From positions 192,409-256,408 of the forward strand of contig VWZL01000584.1 in the NCBI GenBank assembly GCA_013396915.1: DNA of 64,000 bases, given 5' to 3'. Numbering within the stretch: position 1 is the stretch's first letter; every line of letters starts with the position of its first letter. Position numbers and translations under genes: made by a program. Positions 50,871 through 63,140 of this stretch are shown piece after piece. The stretch is from Stercorarius parasiticus. Taxonomy: Eukaryota; Chordata; Aves; Charadriiformes; Stercorariidae. The notes beneath the pieces are model-generated. The model was given only the letters and a program-made list of their open reading frames with translations, was not told the origin of the DNA and searched no databases.

Positions 50871-51164
50871 AGATTTATTAATGATTATGGGAAAAATCCT
50901 TATCTGACTCTAGAATTAGAACCTCTTTTTGTGAGTGGAGAATGGAAGCTTATTAAAGGAAAAATAAACACTTCAAGAAGTCTTAACAGCATATATGCCC
51001 AACCAGATGTCTTTGATGCTGATGATGAAAGCAATAGATCCAGTTCTCCAAAGAATTTGAATGGAATCCCTTGCTTTAGAGATCTAAAAATGGACAAAGC
51101 TAAAAAGAAGTCTGGAGACAGAAATTCTATATTAACATTCATGACAATTTTTTGTTATAACTAG
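50871..51164 (+). other. Unidentified protein-like open frame (98 codons)
   Basis: The frame is open from just after a TAA at 50868 to a TAG at 51162. It has no ATG until codon 74, so it cannot be a complete gene from its own start; it could be a terminal exon or a processed-pseudogene fragment. The translation is unusually natural in appearance: an aromatic N-terminal part (FINDYGKNPY), an acidic-serine stretch (FDADDESNRSSSP) and a basic C-terminal part (MDKAKKKSGDR). The upstream AG at 50869-50871 has a poor polypyrimidine tract. I do not recognise the family. A frame of this length is expected several times by chance in 64 kb, so the case rests on composition only. Confidence 0.25.
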
Positions 51165-54100
51165 TCTTTTCAACCACATGACATCTGAGGCTAAACCTTT
51201 TGTGGCAGGTATAAAAGGAACATATATTAAAAGAAAAAGAGATGTTGCATTTTGCTCATATCCTGCTGATGGATATTTGCCCAGAAGCACGTGTGGTAGT
51301 TCAATGTACACCTAAATGTTTTTCTCTGGATATTTGGGTCTACAGCGCATTCCTATAGTTCTTTGATGAAGACTTTGCTTGAGAAATGTGAGAGAAAAAC
51401 AAATTACTCATTTTCTCCTCCACCCATCCCAACCCAGTGAAAATTGTTGAAACACAAAAATTTCTCAGGGAAGGGGGAAACAACAAAGGAATACTCAACA
51501 TTGTATTTGATAGCATTGTAGAGCTGTACGTATTCATGGTCTGACCTTTAAATGTCGTGGTGTCCAATGGCAAAACTTTGTTGTCCTGTGCTGCAGGACA
51601 GCTACAGCTGTCCTCTACCCGCTTTGTCTTGCCATACACTGAAGCAAGTATTTTCATTAAGCTGCTATGAGAATTAAAATTTCCTTGGTTTTGTGAAAGA
51701 GTTAAATGAGAATAATTTGTCATTTGAAACTAACTTCCTTGAGGATTAGGTAATACCAAGTAAGCATTGTCTTCCAAATATGATGCTACAAGAACGCTTG
51801 TTTACTCTCAGCTGAACAGAAGGAACACAAATCTGTTATTAGCCTTTATATCACAAAATGTATAAAAATGAAAAACACTGTAAAATATCTGCCATCTCAT
51901 TAAAAGTAAATGAGGTTTGGCAAACTCTGGATGTTTAGAATAAGACTATTACCAAAGTGTTCATGCCATTAAGAATGAATTAGTTGTGGAATTATTAAAG
52001 GAATCTTTGATCTGAAGGACTATTGTAAGTATTGCTTTATGTAATCCATAAAATGCTATCGCATAGGCTTTATGGAAGTATTTAAACATTTAGACTGAAC
52101 TTGCATTTAAAATAAAAGCATGTGGAACCCTAGTGGCTTTTGAAAAAGTTGATTTTCAGGTACAGGTACAGTTGATGTCATAAAATATTTCAGACCTCAA
52201 GCAATGCTATAAAAAATGACAAATTCCAAGGTCAGTAGTTTCCAAAGTGAGGAGTTGGTTTGGGTTTTTTTTAATCTGCACTAGTTTTTAAATATTCAGC
52301 TTAAGACTTGCACCTGATTTCAGTATGCCATGCTCCCCTTGCAAATGTTAGGTGGGAACCTAATGAAAGAAGCAGTCAGAATAGCAGCATTGGAGGTGCG
52401 TGGCTGAAGGGGCTGCATTTCATTGATTTAGAATAATAAGATGATTAGCTACCCTACTCTGCGTTGTCTTGGTTAATCATTAAGACTTTTTTTTTCCCCT
52501 TATCCTTTACCAAAAATGGGGAGGGCAGAGGGGTATTTAGATGAAGTATGTGTTTATAAATGTTGCACAGCAGTTGAATTCCAGAGTGAATTCCAGGCAT
52601 ACGCAACTGAGAGTTCGCTACTGACATAAATTACTACCAGGCTGCAGCTGTACAGATCATTGTGTGGGAATTCCATACATACATGTCAAACATATGTAAA
52701 AAAAATTCATATTTCTGCAAGAGGATATGCACAAAATAATTCTTGTAGCTTCATATTTGGGCAAGTGTTAAAAGGAAAAAAGCTTCTGTTAAGGCTTGGC
52801 AAAACCCATGAAACATCAAAAAATATTTCTCCCTTTAAAGGAAGTTTAAAAAATTATATGTGTTTTGTTTTGTTTGGATCAGTATGCAATGAATTCACTT
52901 TTGAAAGACCTAAGTTTTATTTTTAGCTTAAAACCTGATTTTTTTCACTTTGAATTGAGATAGTAGGTTTTCTTTTTTTTTTTCCTTTTCCTGGTCTTAC
53001 ATGTTTTGTGTATCATGTATAAGATGGTGTTATGGCAGAGGGAGTCCTGTAATAGGTTCATGCTGTTGTTATCTGACTCATTGATTTTGTTTGGAATTTC
53101 TAAGTGCTCCTGAAACACAAATTATTAAGAGCAATTGTTATATTCTGTATCTGTGCATTCTCTTCCAGTAAGTTCTTAAAACCTTTAAATCATGTACAAA
53201 TATGCATATCGCCTAACACAAAGAAGCTAAATTCTGCTTTAGCAGCAGAAATAAATAGTACCAGTAACCAGCTGCTTTATAACCTTGCATTTGGGCACAG
53301 CATAGAACTGAACAAGAAATTACACCTTTGGAGAAGTTGTTGACTTATTTTATAAAATAATGAATTAGCAGCAGCAGCAAGTTTTCAGTGTGTTTTATTG
53401 TGTGTTGTCTTCTGTGTCTTCCCTTTGTGCTTAGAATTTTAGACTTTATATGGGAGGCTTGAATGCTTAAGGCAGTATCTTAAAATGAATTGTGCCCCAG
53501 ACCAGTTGCTGTGGAAGTGTTAAACCTGACAATTAAAATAGTGAATATCTAGCTTGGTGGAATCAAATGGAAATCTTCAACAACCAAAACCTANGAAAAC
53601 TTGTTTTATGAGAGTTTCTACCTGTAAGCATAAAAAAGTGTACTGAGATATTTTTCAGTTTCAGATTCCTGATGAGTTCTGTATTTTGCCAGTAGGAATG
53701 AATTCCACAGTGTACAATATTCTGCTTTATTTCTAGGGGAAATACTGAGGTGGCAGATGTCAATCTGTTTCTTACATCTTCACAGTCAGTGGCCTTTTTT
53801 CATCCAGACTCCTATATTGCTGCATATTCAGAGCTCTTAAGATGTAAGGTTGTCTTTTGAAAGGATTTTTATGTATGTAAGTATATATACATTTAGTAAT
53901 AAGATAGTTAAAACATTATGTAAATCAGAATATCTCAAGGGGAAGATGAAAGCAACTGGAGACTGCAACATGTCATTCCAGAACAACTTTTTGTTCGAAG
54001 AAATACTTTCGTTATTAGTTCAAAATTAACTTGTAAGTGAATACTATGTTGAAGAAAGGCAACATGGACTTTGAAACAATACAGTAAAGCATCAAAACAA

Positions 54101-57100
54101 TTACAGTAATGGGTTGTGTGTATATGGACTTTAACAGAGCTAGCTCCTGCTAATAAAGTAGATCTTTCAAATACAGTGATAATTTTTTTAACAGTTACAG
54201 AATACACTTCTTATAACTCAAAAGTAGTTCAAGAGAAACAAAACGAGACTTATTCCACCTCTGCAGTGATCAAAAGATTTAACATTCTGAAGCATTCATT
54301 TCACCTTCTGAAAAAAGTGAGGAAAAACTCTGTAGAATGATTGAAATTAAATTTTCAGGCTATTAACAACTTCAAAAATGGAATCATGACATAAACCTCA
54401 TTTCCTCTTGCTTCTCATTTTCAAATAAAGTACTGTAATTTCTATTAAGGTAGGAGGTTTTCTTAGGAAATTGTTTGGAATGAGCAAACTATCATTTGGC
54501 TGGGAATCTAAATGAATGCAACTTCTTATATCCCTGTTTCTACTGGTGCTGTAAGACAGCTGTTATCATCCGATGCCACCCTAACTTCTTCAAACTAGAA
54601 GGAAGCGGAAATACTCCACTGAGCCATTACTGGGTTGATTCCAAAGTTATTGAACTTGCTGGAGTTTTCTCATCTATTTAATTTCCGTGTGGTCTGTTGA
54701 GGTTAGTCTCATTTGTTAGCAAGCTGTGCTGTATTGCTGTAGTACCTAGTAACCTTAGTCATGGATCAATGTGTTGAACAATGAGCAATCAGGAACAAAT
54801 GGATGGGCTGTGCCTAGAGAGTTTCAAATCCAAGTGTTTAAAATGCATAACTTATCTGGTGTTAAATGTGTCCTACAGAAAATACTACATGGCAAAGCTG
54901 GACACATTAATGACAGAGAAATTCCTGTTGCACATTACTAAGAACACAGAAGCCACATCTGTCTTCAGGAGTCCCATGAATTGCAAAAATGGTTGCAGCC
55001 TGTGAGAAAGTATGCAGAAAGCACCACATCTGCTTGCCCTCTTGCCCTCTTTTGAGAGGCTTCAGCCTAACTGGATCTTTCATTTGACCCGATACAGTTG
55101 TGTTCCTATGTTGCTCTCCTTGAAAGATATTCTATAATTAAGTCATTCACAAAGGCAATGTTTTTTGATGCAGTGTATCAGAGAACTGCAGAAAAAGACA
55201 AAATCATTCCTGTTAGTTTAAAGTGTAGTTATGTGTCAAAAGAACAGCTTCAGCTGCAGGTACACAGAAGTCTTGCTGCCTCACAGCCAATTCAGCTTTC
55301 ATTAGTTTATTGATTGCTTCCAACTGTTGCAGAAACAGTTTTGGACTGTAGGCTCAGGCACTGTGAAATGGCTGTTTGATTACTAACAATTTAGGAATTC
55401 TGGTGGCTAGCAGGATGAGCAACCCTAACATTGAGACTTTTTGCTGTATTATTCAGAGAGGAAGGGGATCTAAGATGAATATGTACAAACACATTTATCA
55501 GGGAGCTAGTGTACCGAAACAGTGCAACTCTGTTGTTACTAGAGCCATTTATCTGCTCTGATAAATAATTATTTAAAGCAAAGTAGAAAACTGGCATTAT
55601 GAGAGAACCTGACTCCCACATACTTCATTAAGACCTAGAATATTTTTATAGGAGGTTATGAATCAACAGTTCCCCTGTTCAGAAGGTGGATGTACACTTG
55701 AATCTTCTGCAGCTAAAAGTTTAGCTACTGTACCACTGCTTTTATTAGGCTTTATTAGCCTTCTTCAGTGGGGGGTTAGGTGTATACCAACAGGTTGAAA
55801 TCCATGGATGACAAAGCTGAGTATGTGTAGTGTTGGAAGGTCCTAGCAGCTGTGCAATGCCAGAATTTATCTTGTTATGCCCTTGCCCATCAATAAAAAC
55901 ATTTTACTGTTCACCAGCAGAAGCTTGAAATTTGTTTCTATGGCACAATGCACAGTTGTGTAGATTCTCATGCTCGCTGTAAAGGAGCTGAGGCACTACA
56001 GCCAGTGTTTCTGCACTAGTAAAGTGCTTTGCCTAAGCAAAATGGGAGCAAGCAAAAGAACAAGCTCAGGTGTCTCTTCAAAGCAAGGCTTTGTATTGTG
56101 TCAACAAACTCTAGCGGATTTAATTACTGTCAGGATTAGAAAGTGAATTTGCAAATGATAGAGGGACATAAATGTTGAAGTTTGGAACTCTGGCACCCGA
56201 ATCCTGTCTTCTCAATCTGGTCTGTTACGGAGAATGTGAGCCTGTCTGAGTGGCAGCTTCAGAACTACTGTTATAAACCTGTAATTGGTTTCCTTCTCTT
56301 ACAATGCCTGCAAACTTTTGCTGAACGTGGACAGGCTTTCTGCAGGTCACAGGCAGATTTTAAAATTAGTAAAATGGAAAATATTTTTTCTCTTTATGTT
56401 GCTTACTTAGATTTTTTTGGTTTTCCTGTTTAAGGCTATTCTATAGGCCAGACTTTTGCTAAAGGTAGTAAACTCTCCGACTTGAAAATTTCAGGGTAGA
56501 CATTAGTTGAGAATAAACTCTTACAGCCCATATTACAAGTGGGTAAAAGATATTGTCTGGCTCTGTGCCAGGATTCACTTTAGGAGTTTGTGAAATACCT
56601 GGAACAATAATCCTAGTCTGATATAGGAGGATTTCTAAATATTGTTACAATAAAAATACTCATGAACTGGTTAGGGCTACTAGTTTCTAGAATTAGTAGG
56701 CTATAATCCATACTTTACTATTTTCTGCCCCTGTTGTTACGGTTTACTTAGGTTAGTTAAGTGTTCTTCATGTATTTCTTCCAATCCACAGGCTTCCCTT
56801 TCCCTTATGCGTACATGTGCAGGAGCTCATATTGTTGGTTAGGGATATTCCATTCCCACATCATGCAAATGATGTGCGATATCTTTGTGCCAGCCTGAGA
56901 ATTACAGGCAGCCTTGTCATAAATACTTTAAACTTTGCTACACCAGTTAGGTGTTTCAGTGAGACTAAAGTGAGTCTCTAATGGCTGATACAACCCTTAT
57001 TATGTGATTCTGATTTCTCCACAGAATATAAACATGTTTCCTAATTAGGCTAAGACTGTGAATAGGCCATTATCCTTCAGATTTCCAAGAGTCTATTCTG

Positions 57101-57704
57101 CTGGAGAATAATAAAGGGGCACTGGAAAACAGGTATCAACAAATGAATATAGAACAGTATATTAAATAGCCCACAGCAAAGTGCTAGATAAATATAAGCA
57201 GATAAATCCTAGGTTATGCTGAAAACTGTAGCATTTGGTGTTGTTGGGAATGTACAAACAAGACAATTTTGGGAGCTGCTGGGCTGGCAAGTGGTATAAG
57301 GACCAAGCTTGACTCAGCCTGTCATACACTCAGCATTCTTGCAGACTGATGCTGCGATCCCAGGCAAATCCTCTCTGATCCTCCTTATTTGGGTTGTACA
57401 TTCTTGGAGGTGGGAATTGTCTGCCAGGATGTACTTAGACATTGTACAAGCTGAGTCTCTACTGGATAAATCCTGTCTGCAATGCACGTGATAATTTAAT
57501 GGTGGTCTTGGCTATATGTGACCTCTGCCGCAGAGAAACTGTCTGTGCATCGTACCCCCAGGGCAGAATTAACATGTACACTTATGTTTTATCATGTGTT
57601 TTTGTTTCAAGTCCATATGCCGTTTACATAGCAGAACTGTGTTCTTGTTAGAGAGGGCCATTATGCTATTACTTGTGTGTGTCCCTGTTTGTTGTTCTCA
57701 GCTG
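51165..57704. other. AT-rich intronic or intergenic DNA, no gene recognised
   Basis: No gene or mobile element was recognised. It includes an ambiguous base at 53594, T-rich runs near 52486 and 52972, and scattered frames of 60-128 codons on both strands without known domains (51340-51723 minus is the longest). Confidence 0.55.
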
Positions 57705-57948
57705 AGATTTACATTAGGGTAGATTTAGATGAGATATTAGGAAGAAATTCTTTAATGTGAGTGTGGTGAGGCACTGACACAGGTTGCCCAGAAAAGTTGC
57801 GGGTGCCTCATCCCTGGAGGTGTTCAAGGCCAGGTTGGATGGGGCTTTGAGCAGCCTGGTCTAGTGGAAGGTGTCCCTGCCCATGGCAGGGGGGTTGGAA
57901 CAAGATGATCTTTAAGGTCCCTTTCAACCCAAACCATTTTATGATTTT
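57705..57948 (+). mobile_element. CR1 LINE 3' end, sense, 5'-truncated
   Basis: This is the classic avian CR1 3' tail. GTAGATTTAGATGAGATA at 57720-57737 is followed by the GGTTGCCCAG segment (57782-57791), CCTGGAGGTGTTCAAGGCC (57813-57831) and the GATGATCTTTAAGGTCC to ATTTTATGATTTT end (57905-57948). It is 5'-truncated near 57705, as is typical of target-primed reverse transcription. Only about two degenerate copies of the terminal 8-bp ATTCTATG repeat remain. Little divergence from the remembered CR1 consensus suggests that this copy is younger than the antisense one at 42 kb. No target-site duplication was clear. Confidence 0.97.
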
Positions 57949-60900
57949 AGGAGATGGAGGATGAGTCCTTCAGAGCAACAACCTGTGCACCAGACTGGGG
58001 CTCTTGATTTAGTGTGGTGCATCAAAGGAGTCCAGAAGACCTGAAGAGACACATTCTGACAGTATCAGTAAGTGAAGTGTGAAGCTTTACCTATGTTTTT
58101 CTTTTTAAGTTTCCACATACTTAAATATTGAGGGGAAAATAAAGAAAATCAAGGCAAAAGTGTTTAGCCCATTACGACTTGCCCTTTGCTCTGGCTGGAT
58201 ATATAGAAACAGTAGAAGGATACTAGGTATTTCAATTTGTGTAGTGCAAAGTGTGAATACTCATCTGATCTTTATTTGCGCTGCTGGAAACTTTTTGAAG
58301 GCTGTCCCTTGCTGCTTCACATGTAGAGAGACAGATCTTCTTTGTCTGGGAGCCTCAGTCTTGGCACAGATTTTATAAACCTTCTGCCTGAGGATTGGGA
58401 GCCTTCAATCTCCAGCACGCTGCACTAATGTTGCTATTTACTGTAATACACAGGGAGCCAAAAGTCTCCTGTCTTATAATAGTAAAATGTACTGTCTCTG
58501 TAACACGGAGTATTGATACAAAATACACAATAAATATCTTCATCCTCTCCCCTCCATTTTGAAGAAGTCTCTGCCAAAGAATAAGGCAAGGTTTTCAATA
58601 TTTTCCCCTCTCGTTTTCAAATCACATCATTGATGCCAAGATCTTTCTGCAGTATCAGAGATTCGCTTGTGTTCAGTGGGGATGGAATAAGTACAAATGT
58701 TCAGAGGAATACACGTTTCATCGCTGAAACACTTGCACCTCTCAGGTCTTTTAAGAGTTTGGCCCACTTACATACTGGCAACAAAAATCTTTATAAAACT
58801 CTGAAAAGATTTTTTTAATGCCTTTATTTTAGCCATCTTTATTATTTCTTTTAGCAGAACTATGTTTTTATAAGGGAATAGCCTGCTTGACAGTCTTTCA
58901 GAAGCTGTAACTATTCTTTTGGAAAAAGCAGAATAACAACCCAGTGTTGAGACTTTGGCATGAAAATTTGATGCCACATACTTCAAGGCAAATCAAGATA
59001 AACAAAGACAAATGATTCAGGCAACAGCTACCCTTTCTGTCTCTTGCATTAGTAGAAAAACACATGCTCAGCTCATACTCTGAGACGAGACAAACTTGTA
59101 TTGTCATTGCTGTTAATATTGGTGGCACTTTGTTAGTCCCTGGTCTGCAGTAAAAGGTAAGTGAGATTGCATCTAAGCTGGCATTACTAAGTGGAAGGAA
59201 AACAAGGCTAGACTGGAAAAAGAAGAAAGAATCAAGGAAAAGGGCATAAAGGAGAGGCTGACAGGAGTTAATATCTCACTTTTCAAATTTGAGGCATAAC
59301 CAAATCTGGCAACATCAGGTGAGTTCCAGATACATTGAGGATTGGAAACAAGACTACAGCATCAGGGCTTCATGCTTCAATGCTTGCCAAAGTTCACTTT
59401 TTATATTTCTTTCTGTTGTATATTGTGCTTTTCAGATAAACGATGCCTCCCAAAAGCTGGAAATTTTTCTACAGTTGGCTAATCAGAATTTATTCTGGTG
59501 CTTTTATTTTGAGCCTCTCTCCCAATTTAGAAAATCTTTCAGCCCCTTTGCATTGCAGCCTCAGATTTTACAAAGTGTCTTTCATTTATCCTGCTTTTCC
59601 AAACATAGAACTGAATTTGGCTCAGTCTGAATGTGTTTGATTTGTGTTAACTCTCATAACAATTTCTGTGATAGTGCAAATGAGATAATAGGACTATTCT
59701 GAAGCATAGGCATCTACTCAACAGCTTTGAATGCTGGGCTGCATCCTGCCCACCTGAGTTCAGTGAGGTTGCATATGACTTACAGTACTTCCTGGAGATG
59801 AAACTTGGAGGTATCAAACTGCATTATATATGAAACTCCCTACATGAGCAGCATACTTCCCTGAATGGAGGCGTATTGACAGTACAGATAATACTAACAG
59901 ACTCGAAATTCCTAGTGAAATTACTGAGGTGAAACTGTTTATGAACTTTGTAGAAGTTCTGATTTGTTTGGTCTGAGGTTTCTTTGCAAAGTGAAATCTT
60001 GAATGCCTGCGCACACAAAACCATTACAACTGAGAAAGCAAGGGATTATTGTGTGTGAAAAGCAGCTTCCTGTAAAAAAAAAAAAAAAAAAAGCAATTTC
60101 TTTAACTTCTTTCACATGGAAATAGTGTAAATTCCCAAAGCATTTTCCTTTCTTCCAAGAAATTTCTAATAAAAGCTTAAATTTTGAACTGACATTAGAA
60201 GAGGAAATAAGAAATTGGGAGGGAGGTTGACTTCATAATGCACGAATTCAAAATTCAAGATTTTAATTTTGTTTAGATTCCTTCACCAGCATAAGAAGTA
60301 GACAGACATAAAATATTTTTCGCCCAACTGCAAGCAGAAATCTAACTTATATGATGGTACTTTATTTACTGATAACCTTTACAGGTGTGTGAATGAAAAG
60401 CCATGCTCTCTTTTCCTCCAGGGGAGAAATTTCAGTGCCATCTTATCCCCTAATTGAGGTGAATTTTGCTGGTCTCAGCTCACTTCCTTGTAACTCTATT
60501 CCATATTAGATATTACTGTAAAAAAAAAGAGGGACAAATTGACAGCATCTGATAGTGAGAGTCCTTGGAATTGAATTAGCTCCTCAGTCAGGATTGAGGT
60601 CATTGCTGGGACAATGTAGCAAAATCACTTTATTCAGTGGCCTTTCGCAGTAGCTGTATCTGAAAGCCAAAAAGTCTCTGTCCTTATTCAGCGATGTCAG
60701 AAAATGTCAGAGCAGAGATGCACAATACATTGGAGTGAAGAAAAGTTATCTGTAATGAGTATTAACTATACTAAGGTTTGTTTTCAGAACAGTAGGGGTT
60801 TGGCCTAATCTGGAGGAAGATGGTTTTTGTGTTCTGCAATTTTGTAATTGGAAATGAGGCACAGATGACATCGGAATTCCTCTGATTTATTCTTCACTCA

Positions 60901-62479
60901 CATCAATTATCCTGGGGCTTTAGTTCTGTCACTCTGCCTTCTGTTTTCTGATTAGAACCAGAATTAAATAAGGAGATACTCTTAGGGTAATGTACCTTAC
61001 CAGGCAAGGCAGATGCCTTTGCTGCTTTAAGAATTAGAAGTTGAAATGGACAAGCATGCTTAAATATATTAACCAGCCAGGTCTGATTGTCACAGAAGGT
61101 CCACATTCACCTTTCATCTTGTTGGGGTTCGTTGTTGTCTTNTTGTTAGCAGCAGAGTAGACTGCTTTGTTACAGGACTGTACAAGTTGTTTTACCTAAA
61201 TAGGTCCCAGTGATTTGTAGCTGAAAATGATTTTTTTTGTCTTTCAGCAGTTTTGATCTATAGTCCGAAGAATATGATTCAGGATTTTAAAATACTAGCT
61301 GTTATATTTCTCCTTATTTTTCTTGATCTAACTTGCAAAACAAAAAAGCAAACAGAAAAGCCCCCAAACCTGTGAATATGGGAGTAACCTACTGTGCTTA
61401 GGTATTGTAGACATTTTATATACAGTTATTAAACTAGTCTTTCCCTAGCTAATAATTTACTACTCATATGTATAACTATTTTATCATCTATTTGATACAC
61501 TTGGAATAAAATTTTTATAAAATATTATCCGTATGGCAGAAATATTGACGTTTTTGCATACTCTAAAAGTGAAACAGAGCCAGTTAAAAGTGTACCAAAA
61601 AAAAAGAAATTGGCAAGTAACCTGTTCAAATTTTAAAAGTAGGTTTTTCTTTGAGCCTGATAAGAAACAGACAATTACTAGTGTGAAGTTCATAACATAA
61701 AATTGAATGTTTTTCTGACCTGTGGTATGCTATCAAAATGCCAGTGTCAAAATGAGAGATCTTGTGAAGTATTTGCATTGCAAAGAAAATGCTCTTCTGG
61801 GAGATACTTAATTTAGAAAAAATCTTCCTGGTCGTGAAACACAAACCAGGCAATACTGATCTAGCATTTCAGTCACTCGGATGCTATAGGAAACTGCTCT
61901 TGTGTGATTACCTGCTCGGTTAATTTCAGACAAGTATTACTGATACAAACCTAAAAATTCTTATTGGTCTCAAAACGTGCAAAATCCCAGTCTGCACTGA
62001 TACTCAAATTCCCTTCTGTCCATTTATACCTTATATCAAGGCAGTAATGCAGCCTTGAATTTAGTTCCAAGCCTTGTTCTTTTAATCTCCTTTCCAAGTG
62101 CATTGAGAAAAAAGCAATAGCCAGTGTTTAATTATCTTCTGCACCAGTAGTTCTGTCCTTGGCAAGTAGGGGATTATTTGCCTCATGTCAGCAATCCAGT
62201 GGATTCTCTGTGCTCTCTCTGACCCATTTGCTGAGAATCTGCAGTGCCAATACAAGCAGAGGACCAGGAAAGTACTCTGCAAGAGAAAGGTGACAGCATG
62301 GCTAGCGCTAGCATGAAAAGAGGGAGTGCTACTTTCTCACTTTTTTTGTTTGTTTGTGTGTTATGCTTTGGAAGCCTGCACAATTACTAGGGGGAGAAAC
62401 ATGGTAGCATCCACTCAAGTTTAACTGAAACTCTGACCTGGAGGGCTTTTCTGCTGTGTCTGACCTTTGTTAAACTGGT
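57949..62479. other. AT-rich intronic or intergenic DNA, no gene recognised
   Basis: No gene was recognised. A 19-A run is at 60074-60092 and an ambiguous base at 61142. A clean CAG|GTGAGT donor-like site lies at 59319-59320, but no open exon with a good acceptor precedes it. The frame at 59289-59630 has no known domain. Confidence 0.55.
60074..60092. repeat. Poly-A run (19 A)
   Basis: Nineteen consecutive A residues, the longest homopolymer I noted. The upstream sequence is not recognisable as a retroposed transcript, so it is recorded as simple sequence. Confidence 0.85.
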
Positions 62480-63140
62480 TTCAGCTGATCTCTTTGGGAT
62501 ATTGTCAAGCGAAGTGTTCATGCTGCACTTTGTATTTTTAATATTTAAAAATAAGTACTTTTGCACAGAGAAACATGAGTCCCTTAGCTGTTACTGTGCT
62601 ACTGGTGATATTAATTTAGTTCAAGACAAAATGTGTGCTGTTAATTTGTTCAGCGTTAGCCTTCTTCCAGTTTAGCTACTGGTGGAAGGCGTTTTTCTCT
62701 CAACTCGCGTATGTTATGAAAAGGCAAAAGCAAGCTAGCTATTTGTGGGAGCGGGAAAAATTCCGGATAATTTAAATCATCTTAATGAAAGAGGAAAGGG
62801 AGCCGAGAGTCTCATTTTGGCTTTAAAGTTAGAGCTATAAGGCAGAGGTTGAAATGCTAAGAACAAGTTTCAGATGAGAAGAATAGTTATGAACTTGATG
62901 AATTAATTAGGGTCAAAAATTAAAATATGACTGTGATGCTGTACCTCTGAGTCATTTGAATATACTCGGAATGGCAGTGAATAAAAATGCTAGGCTTACC
63001 CATGCTAAAAATGCCGTCGTTTTTGGCTGACATAGGGAATATAGCTTAAAATGTGTATGTCATTTAAATGCCAGAAATGTCTGATAATTCACAGGAAAAT
63101 TAAGGCACTTACAATGACAGATCCGTTTTATCAGTGTGAT
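62480..63140. promoter_or_regulatory. Candidate conserved non-coding element (enhancer-like)
   Basis: This is the most enhancer-like block in the window: complex sequence without simple repeats, TAAT/ATTA cores (GATGAATTAATTAGGG near 62898, TTAATTTAG near 62610), a GAGCGGGAAAAATTCCGG segment near 62750 with E2F- or Rel-like appearance, and several retained CpGs (62707, 62751, 62764, 62804, 63015) in a CpG-poor region. Retained CpGs in AT-rich intergenic DNA suggest hypomethylation or constraint. No open frame covers it. Conservation has to be tested by alignment; the call is inference. Confidence 0.4.

Noticed and set aside
59283..59320. CAG|GTGAGT donor at 59320 as an exon end
   Set aside because: No convincing acceptor or open coding segment precedes it.
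60074..60092. Poly-A run as a processed-pseudogene tail
   Set aside because: No recognisable transcript body or polyadenylation-signal context, and no target-site duplication seen.
53594..61142. Ambiguous N bases at 53594 and 61142
   Set aside because: Assembly ambiguities, not biological features.
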